Source: Xenoacremonium recifei (lineage: Eukaryota; Ascomycota; Sordariomycetes; Hypocreales; Nectriaceae). Taken from it: DNA of 64,000 bases. Of the stretch, positions 56,735 through 64,000 are shown in pieces. The number at the start of each line of letters is the position of its first letter. Within the stretch, counting starts at the first letter, position 1. Where the stretch lies: positions 124,001-188,000 of the forward strand of contig WOFQ01000005.1 of assembly GCA_012184525.1 (NCBI GenBank), written 5' to 3'. Under the pieces are notes generated by a model. It did no database searches. It was given only the letters and a program-made list of their open reading frames with translations, and was not told the origin of the DNA. The translations under genes were made by a program, and so were the position numbers.

Positions 56735-58058
56735 CTACTCGTCAGGGCCATGCTCGTCTAGGAAAGCCTTTGCCCTTTTGATCATATCATCCGATGAATC
56801 TCCAAATACGGCGACCTGGTATCTTGTTAAGTTATTGACACACCGACTAAGGAGGCAACGCATACCCTGTTCTGACCTGTAACCTTGACGCCATTCTCTT
56901 TCGTGCTCGCAATGACACCAGTCACCACCCCCTGGTTGTTAGAAATCTCTCTCACGGTCGCCGTACCAACAGAGATGCCGTCCTGGAAGCCCTTAGCCTG
57001 CAATTCTGACGATATACTACAAGAAGATTGACCTACCTGTTTCGCGACGGACTTATCGGTTGACTTGTCAAGAGATTGGGTCCACTGGTGTAGGTTGTTC
57101 GAGATACTGATGAACCCGGTCCGATATTTATCAGGGAATTTGCACATGTCGATGTGGTCCTCTGGGATAGGGACTCCGTCAAACCCGCGAGGCACTGCAG
57201 AAGCCGTATCGACGATGATGCCTAGCGGGACTCTCTGGCGCATTGTTTGATGCTCTTCGTAATAAAATTCTACGTTGATTGGAGCATCGCCGGATCGTCT
57301 TGCCCAAATGACCTTTAAAAAGTCATTGCTGATCCTCGCGAGCTTCTCTGATCGCTCGTCAAGATCCTCAAGCTTTTTTTGGTTTGTCGTGGTGAATAGA
57401 CGCAGGAATTGGGTAACAAGGAGAGCCAACGGCGCCTTCTTGGAACCGGCAAATGGCGTTCCAAGAAATATCATTCCACGGACATTGTCTACAATGGCTT
57501 TCTCGGCGGTGTCTTCTCCGTATAGTTTCGCGATAGCATTCGCACAAACGAGCCCCCCCAGACTGTGTGCAACGAACATGATCGGTCGGTCGGTCTGAAA
57601 AGATGGCGTCGTTAGCGGACGGGAAGTGTGAGAAATCAGTGGTGCCAAACCGTGTTTGTACGAGCTCGCAAGGCTTTGAGGCCGTCGAGCAGCGCTATAG
57701 AATGGTCATCGATGCTAGTCGCAGGAGGGACCAGGGGCTTGTCGATGCCCGAATTGAAGAAATGTGCAACCGCAGCATTGTAGCCAAATGAAAGAATTCG
57801 TCCGTCTTTGTAAAAGTCTGGCAGAAGGTCACGAGGCCAGAATACGGAGTTCCTGTCTGGCGTTCCTGGGGATGTCCAAGTCTTGATCCTGTCACCCATA
57901 AGGCCGTGGACAAAGACAATACTTGTTGTAAGTCAGCTGAAAAAGCTATACTTTCGGCTTTTCTGTTGGGGCTAGGCTTACTCGACTTTGGCCTGTGGTG
58001 GATCATGCAAGGCTTCCCCGAGCCCAAACTGCGTGGTATTAACCTTTTGCTCGGCCAT
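56735..58058 (-). CDS. SesB-like alpha/beta-hydrolase with C-terminal amyloid-like motif
   Basis: A lipase/serine-esterase effector of 372 residues from exons 58058-57982, 57921-57651, 57594-57037, 56997-56866 and 56815-56735. The domain reads DIVFVHGLMGDRIKTWTS (oxyanion loop), FWPRDLLPDFYKDGRILSFG, and VAHSLGGLVCANAI with nucleophile Ser127. IPEDHIDMCKFPD (catalytic His region) and GTPFAGSK are also typical of the hydrolase domain fused to or paired with fungal NLRs. After about residue 303 a different Gly/Asn/Val-rich tail begins (ISVGTATVREISNNQGVVTG, then NGVKVTGQN), ending with a short charged helix. This tail resembles the N-terminus of the divergent NLR. The 39-bp intron 4 has no stop and is in frame, so its removal is uncertain. 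Confidence 0.87.
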
Positions 58059-58724
58059 AGTGTACTTTGCTATGCCAGTATTCGAATATGGTCTTGGAGC
58101 TGAACGGGAGACACGGGTGGCAGATTAGGACCGAGGGGCATGCCTTAAAATATCCTTCTGTTGAGCTGAGTAGGCCCGTCTCGTGACAACCCTCAACATC
58201 CGAAAGATGCCGGCAATGGTGTGCCAAAGTGCTGCTCAGTGACCAATCACAATCTCCCGTGGCGAGACGCATCAATAGTTGCTGCAACATGCGTGGCGGT
58301 GCAGCCTCCTTTGGCATTTCCGTACCCTTTCATAGCTCATTGTTGGGGCCAAAGTGCACTTCGAGACCTCGTGCCAACTCGAAATTTTCAAAACCATTTC
58401 AGCTTTACCCATCTTCTGCAGCCACTAACGTCATTATTGGAAGATTACGGCTCAGCTATCCCACGCTTGAACTAAAAGCGAAGGTGAGTTGCTGACATGC
58501 AAAATGATCATTTCCGCAGATCCATGCGGCTGAACATCTGACGGGAGTCTGCACAGCATAAAACTGCTCAGCTCCCATCCTTATTTGCTTCGTGAGATTA
58601 GTAAAAGGCATAGAAATCTATTCGTTGCTTATGTACTAATTGGAATTTGCATTCAAGACTATTTCTTGTCTCTCCCAGAGACTTCAACATTCTTCCTCGA
58701 CAGTTGTATGGCCTGAAATCGAGT
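58059..58724. promoter_or_regulatory. bidirectional promoter, SesB-like / NLR pair
   Basis: A 666-bp intergenic region separates the two divergent start codons, so expression of effector and receptor is probably coordinated. No specific site was identified. Confidence 0.5.
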
Positions 58725-61700
58725 ATGGAGCCTGTTTTATCGACACAAAACTCGTCTTCAGAGGGACACCTCCGCTCAGACAATATACGAGATGGATCTG
58801 GTGTCTTTGCTGGGAATATATCTGGTAGCAATGTTACTGGTGAGTTGGGAGAGAACCAGGGAAAACCACGTTATTCGCTAATGACACGCCAAATATATAG
58901 GAACCCACAATACTAACAGTAAGTCTGTCCCCTGTGCCCGCTCACGTAACGGCTGACACTAGCTAAAGACTTCTACGCTTCAAATTCGCAAGATCGTTTG
59001 GAGACTCAAGATCAGATCCTCGACTGGCTTTGCCCTCACCAGATATTTTCTGCACTCACATCACCGGCCGAAGGGCAAAACATACAGGATGCTCACGCGA
59101 ATGCGGGAAAGAGTTTTATAGAGTCTCCCAGGTTTGAGGACTGGTTAGCAGGAAAGGAAAGAAAGCTTTGGGGTACTGGCCCACGTATAAAACTCTCCTT
59201 CTCCTAGGCAATGTAAATAGTGGCTGACCATCTATAGCTGGTGCTGGCAAGACTTTTCTTGTTTCCCGTATTCAACATGAATTTCGGAGCCGAGATATAT
59301 TTAAAAGCTCTAGCAATGCAAAGCTTGCGGTTCTATACATGCATTTTCAGGGGGTTCATACAGCCGCTGATCTTCTGGCTTGTGTGCTCAGACAGTTCAT
59401 CAATGACGGACATCAGGGCTACCCCGAAGTCGAACAACTCAGGTCGGCGAAGGGGAAGAAGCGTTGCATCGATGTCAGAGAACTCGCACCGATTGTCCGT
59501 ACACTGGCTCAGAGCAAAAGACTGTGTATCGTCATCGACGCCTGGGATGAATGCGAAGCTGGAGTGAGAGGGGAGTTTCTTAAACAACTCATGGCCATCC
59601 AAGGACCAATTTCTACCTTCATCACTTCAAGATTCACTACCGATACAGAGAACTCACTATCCGGGTTCTTTCGGGTCAAAGTTTCGGCGAACGAGAACGA
59701 TGTTCGAGACTACGTCAGTCACTGCATTGCAAACAGCTCGCGATTGAGAGATTTTGTGTTGATAGACAAACGCCTTGAGTCTGATATCAAGAAAAAACTG
59801 ATAGACGAGTCAGGGAACTATAAGTCGGGAAGAATGTGAGTCATCATGATTTAATTCGACATGGAAATGAAGAACGACTGATACAATGTGTCAGATTTCT
59901 CCTTGTTCGATTGCACATGGAGTCTTTACAAGCCGAAGTCCTACTGCAAGGTGTGAGACAAAGGCTAGAAACGCTCAAGAATGGCCTCACTGAGAAATAT
60001 CGTGAAATCATTGGTCGGATTAACGGCCAAGATCCGGATCGTAAGACTATTGCGGTCAACGCTCTTACCTGGATAACTCACGCCCGTCGACCTCTGCGCG
60101 ACAAAGAGCTCCAACATGCTCTCGCCGTCTGGCCAGAAGATTGGAAATATCATCCAGACAGAATGCCACGGGTCAATGATATCATAGAGTTTTCCTGTGG
60201 CATGGTAGTATTGGATGATTCCTCAAGCACCTTTCGACTCGTGCACAACACAGCCCAGGAGTTTATGGAGGGTCTTATTAAAAACGACTCTCTGTTCAAA
60301 GATCCACACACAACTATATCTCTTGTTCTTGGGAGCTATCTACTTATGCCGGCGCTTGAAGAGCATGTTGAGCTTGTTGATCGGAAGCATCTCACGATGC
60401 CCTCATTTCCAGAGCATCCCCTACTAAGATCAACCCAATACGTTGGTCAAGACGCATATCAGATCCAACGATTGGGGTACGCTGACCTTCGGTCACCCAA
60501 CCATACATTGAGTCAGGATAAACTTACTTTCCTTGCCAAATTACGCGCTTTCCAACTGGCGGAGTATGCTGCAGTCAATCTTGGCTATCATCTCCGTAAG
60601 CTTGAGGATACGGAAGCAGATTCTGCAAGGGACGCTTTGGAATATACACATCAGATACTGTCCAAGTCGCCGAAGAAGAGTTTCTATGAGAGGTTACTTA
60701 TAATATCTGGATGTTACCCTCTGCGGTCGGAGTACGGAGTCGGTGACTGGCGTCCTGGAAAACCCCCCTCAAGGTGGATTCCGCACCGCTGGCTTCGGCG
60801 GCTCAATGCAACGCCTACTCCCACCGAGGAATGCGGAGATGATCATATTGAATCTGATGAAAGAGTACTAGAATCAAGACAGATAACATCTCTGCATCTT
60901 GCGGCTCACATCGGCATCCCCAGGCTCCTCATCAGTTTGTTGGGTGATGGATCCTTGGTTCAGACGCAAGACTACGAGGGGTTCAGTCCTCTGGGGATTG
61001 CTCTATGTTCTGGAAACTCTGAAGTTGTTCTTCCACTTCTCAAAGCCGGATCAACTTTGGATCTTCAATCAAGGGAAGGATGCCATCTTCTTTTGTTTGC
61101 TGCTAGACGCCATGCAAGCGCCGAAGAAGTTGTACATCACATTCTCCAACAACATTTGCAGACTTCGAAGAGCCATCGATATCCTATTATATACCACTTC
61201 ACCAAACTCTGCAGATCTTCGCTTACTCAAATTCGATTCTATGGTTGGTGGCGTTTTCAACCATGGCGAGGGTTGACCATGTTTCTTGCGCAATTCCGTG
61301 TCTTTTCTGGCTTTAAACTACAAATTCGAGCAACGGAAACCCCAAAATTGGACGAGATCTCGGCGCAATCTACAGATGAAGGTTTCACAACTAGTGATAT
61401 TAGACCATTCTTCCCCCCAAGGCCAGTTGCCAAGACGCTCAGCCAAAGTCCGTCTTTTGCCGAGCAAAAACAAAGAAACTACCTTCAGCTCGTCGCGGCG
61501 GTGCTCAAAGGTGATTGCGTCAAAATCAAGTCCCTCATTTCGGACGGTACAGTGGTGCTCACACCGCACTATTGCCGTGGTGCCTCAAAGACAGACTTTT
61601 TTATTGTGAATCTAGCCTTGTTCTTGGCAATCGAGCGCGACAAGATGGAAGTGATACAGGTGTTAATTGAGCATGGCGTCTCTGTAGAGTCCCAAGATTA

Positions 61701-62532
61701 TGATGGGAGAAGACCCCTGCATCGGGCGGTTGAAAAAAAGAACATAAAGTTGGTAGAATTCCTTATCAACCACAAAGCGGCAGTAGATGCACAGGACCTG
61801 AAAGACTGGACAACTCCATGGGCAATAGCCGCTCGTAACGATGATCATGAATGTGAGTATCCCGTATGGACCCCGTAATATTAACAGCCGTTGATGACTG
61901 CCGTAGTATGCCGTCTGCTTGTTAGACACGGCGCTGATGTCAACACCGTTGGAAGTGACGGGATGTCTGTCCTGTATGGAGCTGCCGCGGGCGGCCACGA
62001 CACAACAGTACAGCTTCTACTTCAGCAGGGTGCCAATCCTTCTATTAGGACAAGTTATGGTTGGGCACCTTTACATTGGGCTGCCTCAAATGGTAAAACA
62101 AACTGTGTCCGCATGTTGTTAGAAGCTGGGGCAGATGTGAACCCTCTCAGTGACACTCAAAAATCACCGCTGGACATGGTCTTAGGGCGACCAGAGAGGG
62201 CAGAGATTGAGAAAATGCTGCGCGAGAAGGGTGCTATGACGAGTGACGAGCTTTATGCACGTCGTGGTGGCATCAGGTTCGACTTCCCGCATCCTATCTC
62301 GGAATCGAGTTTAACAGCGATGATGAGGATGTGGCATTATCAAGGTGACGAGAGGAGTGGCAGGGTTTTCACGCGTCGCGAACGCAATTTGTTCACCCAA
62401 AATGATGAGGAGGACAGTGGCGGAGATTATAGTAGCGAAGACTACGACTGGGAAGACTATAGCGACGTCTATAGTAGTGGTGGCGACGACGACTCTAGTG
62501 AAGAAGATCCCGGCACGAGGAGAGAAGCCTGA
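58725..62532 (+). CDS. NACHT-ankyrin NLR with N-terminal amyloid-like motif
   Basis: A NOD-like receptor of 1178 residues. Exons: 58725-58839, 58901-58918, 58963-59184, 59238-59835, 59895-61852 and 61907-62532, all in phase. The ATG at 58725 opens MEPVLSTQNSSSEG, followed by the motif GSGVFAGNISGSNVTG (24-39). A helical spacer (DQILDWLCPHQIF; SPRFEDWLAGKERKLWGTG) leads to NACHT: Walker A GPPGAGKT (117-124) and Walker B LCIVIDAWDEC (about 213-223). A winged-helix-like region follows (ALTWITHARRPLRDKELQHAL). Ankyrin repeats occupy the C-terminal half, for example RRPLHRAVEKKNIKLVEFLI and APLHWAASNGKTNCVRMLLE. It ends with an Asp/Glu/Ser/Tyr-rich tail. NLRs of this type oligomerise on ligand sensing and activate a neighbouring effector. 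Confidence 0.9.
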
Positions 62533-62809
62533 GCGACAAAGCCATGGCGGTAGGCATCGATATGTAGTTTCCGAAGCCCTGGTGAGAGTTAACTTGGTGG
62601 TCATATATGAGTAGCAACCTTTAGCAGGGGGCGTTGATCATCGACTGCCGTTCCTTGAGTTAAAATATGGTACGCATAGATCTAAATAGGGTTTAATCTA
62701 TCTCCCACTGAATTATATCCTCTGTATGAATGGTATCTATATCGTCTCAACTTGCAGACCTGCGTATACTACCCCCCCACACCCCCAACATTACCGGGCC
62801 GCTTTGCCC
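62533..62809. other. intergenic between convergent genes
   Basis: 277 bp of AT-rich 3' sequence with a short C-tract near 62770. Nothing else was recognised. Confidence 0.5.
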
Positions 62810-63999
62810 TCACATCGGCCAGACATTCCTGTCTTTCCATGAATAAAGGATCTCGTCTTCTTCATCGATACTGGAGCCGGGAATCGCATTTTTCTTGAGG
62901 ACCGGGGCACTGGGGATCCAGTCTCGTTGCCCCAATTGCACCCAATAACCTAACCGAGATGAAGTGTTGTCCAGGTGTCTCCAATGCCGCTCAAGCTGGC
63001 CTCCCAGATATGTCTGTTCCACAAGAGTACCACATGCTCTGGCTTTATTTCTCCGGACTGCATATAATGAGCTCGGAATTGCGACAGATACTTGTCGCAT
63101 CTGAGGCTCTAGCTTCCGGATCATGGCATCGACTGGCCTCATGATCATTTGCTCGGTGAACTTGTACCACTCTTCTCCGTAGACCGGGAAATACGACCAT
63201 AAAGGCTTCAGTTGGCCTTGTAATGAGATGTATATGTTTTTGGTGTTGGCAAAGGTTCTCGGAACGATTTCGAGAAAGGAATAAAATGACTCTAGGTCTG
63301 TTAATGTAGGGACCTCATCTGCGCGATCCTGTCTCGGGAATGGGACGAATTCCCAGAGAATCTCGATTGACTTTATGGAAGCAATACGCTCTGCGGGAAG
63401 CAACTGTGGTAGATGCATCACCAAGTCTTTACTTGAAGTGTGAATCGTGTTTGTGGAATAGAGAATCTCAAGGCCTTCCAAGTACCTAGTCACTGTCAGC
63501 TGAGAATACGAATGACAAAGAGGAAAACGTACGCCTGTCGACAGGAAAGAAGCCAGCCCATTGCTCCAATAAAGCACTTATGGGGCCATTCACCGGGATA
63601 GTAGCCACAAAAGAACTCGTTGCTCACGTCTCCAAAGCGACACCGATCATCACACGGCTGGACCCGATATCCGGGTGGTTTCCGGCGGCATTCAGGGTGG
63701 TTCCGATGACAGACGGAGCTGCGCCAAATCCACTGCTTCGCGGCCGCCGAATCCAGGTTTAGAACCTCCCGGTCACGGCCCGAGCGGCTAACGTTTAGCG
63801 CACAGTGAGTCGAAACCTGCTTTCCAGACGAGGACGAGTCGTGTGAGCGGGGGAGCATTGGGTGGTCATAAAACAAGTCCATATGAACAGTGCGGTCACC
63901 AAAGGCCGTCAGCAATATCTGACGTCGTATCTCCGCGGGCAAGCGTTCGAAAAAGATGCCGTTGGGGGTGATGAATGTCTCCGGGCATGACTCGGATGG
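62810..63999 (-). CDS. DUF7730-like hypothetical protein (5' end outside window)
   Basis: An incomplete gene; the frame is open to the right edge of the window. Exon A (edge to 63533) reads FITPNGIFFERLPAEIRRQILLTAFGDRTVHMDL, an F-box-like start common in the fungal DUF7730 family. It continues to GAMGWLLSCRQA. A 47-bp intron (63486-63532, GTACGT...GACTAG) leads to exon B (63485-62810): YLEGLEILYSTNTIH, then IEILWEFVPFPRQ, and DLESFYSFLEIVPRTFANTK, ending VWPM. The role is unknown; relatives are annotated only by the domain. It converges on the NLR gene. Confidence 0.78.
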
Positions 64000-64000
64000 G

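Overview
The window is nuclear DNA of a filamentous ascomycete (Pezizomycotina). The evidence is short spliceosomal introns (about 40-90 bp) with GTRNGT donors and CTAAC-like branch points, intron-containing tRNA genes, and families typical of these fungi: Clr5-ankyrin protein, Zn2Cys6 regulator, NACHT-ankyrin receptor, CE5 esterase with a CBM1 module, and GH78 and GH127 glycosidases. I cannot assign a class or genus. Most gene models were rebuilt by hand, joining exons where donor, acceptor and codon phase agree.

Layout. 1-9.9 kb: 3' end of a GH78 alpha-L-rhamnosidase, a secreted M20 peptidase, MRI1 (methionine salvage), TRS130 (TRAPP II) and an Ayr1-like dehydrogenase. 11-20.3 kb: a Cys-rich single-pass membrane protein, a DUF4149/TMEM205-like membrane protein, an O-methyltransferase and a large Clr5-ankyrin protein. 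20.6-27.1 kb: a small hypothetical gene, an exact 60-bp tandem duplication, a 375-bp inverted-repeat transposon (MITE) with a 9-bp target-site duplication, a CE5-CBM1 esterase, a GT8 glycosyltransferase and a nucleotide-sugar transporter.

28.5-39.2 kb looks like a carbohydrate-use cluster: MFS sugar transporter, Zn2Cys6 regulator, GH127 beta-L-arabinofuranosidase-like enzyme and a secreted clan GH-A glycosidase. The motif CCTCGGYG recurs in its promoters: once upstream of the transporter, once upstream of the regulator, and several times in the divergent promoter of the two hydrolases. The likely scheme is secreted hydrolase, import by the transporter, and intracellular cleavage by GH127 under the local regulator.

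39.2-51.7 kb is gene-poor. It holds one SCOC-like coiled-coil gene, tRNA-Thr(CGT) and tRNA-Ile(AAT), both with introns, a frame-disrupted acidic gene carrying two SUMO-interaction-like motifs, a decayed Ty3/gypsy-type reverse transcriptase and a CAG-rich tract. 51.7-55.7 kb: a phosphoinositide-specific phospholipase C and an arrestin-like protein. A diverged ~120-bp direct repeat lies upstream of each.

56.7-62.5 kb carries the most interesting unit. A SesB-like alpha/beta-hydrolase gene and a NACHT-ankyrin receptor (NLR) gene are divergently transcribed from a 666-bp intergenic region. The hydrolase ends, and the receptor begins, with a short Gly/Asn/Val-rich segment, and the two segments resemble each other. 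This is the architecture of fungal amyloid-signalling NLR/effector pairs that trigger regulated cell death. The window ends inside a DUF7730-like gene.
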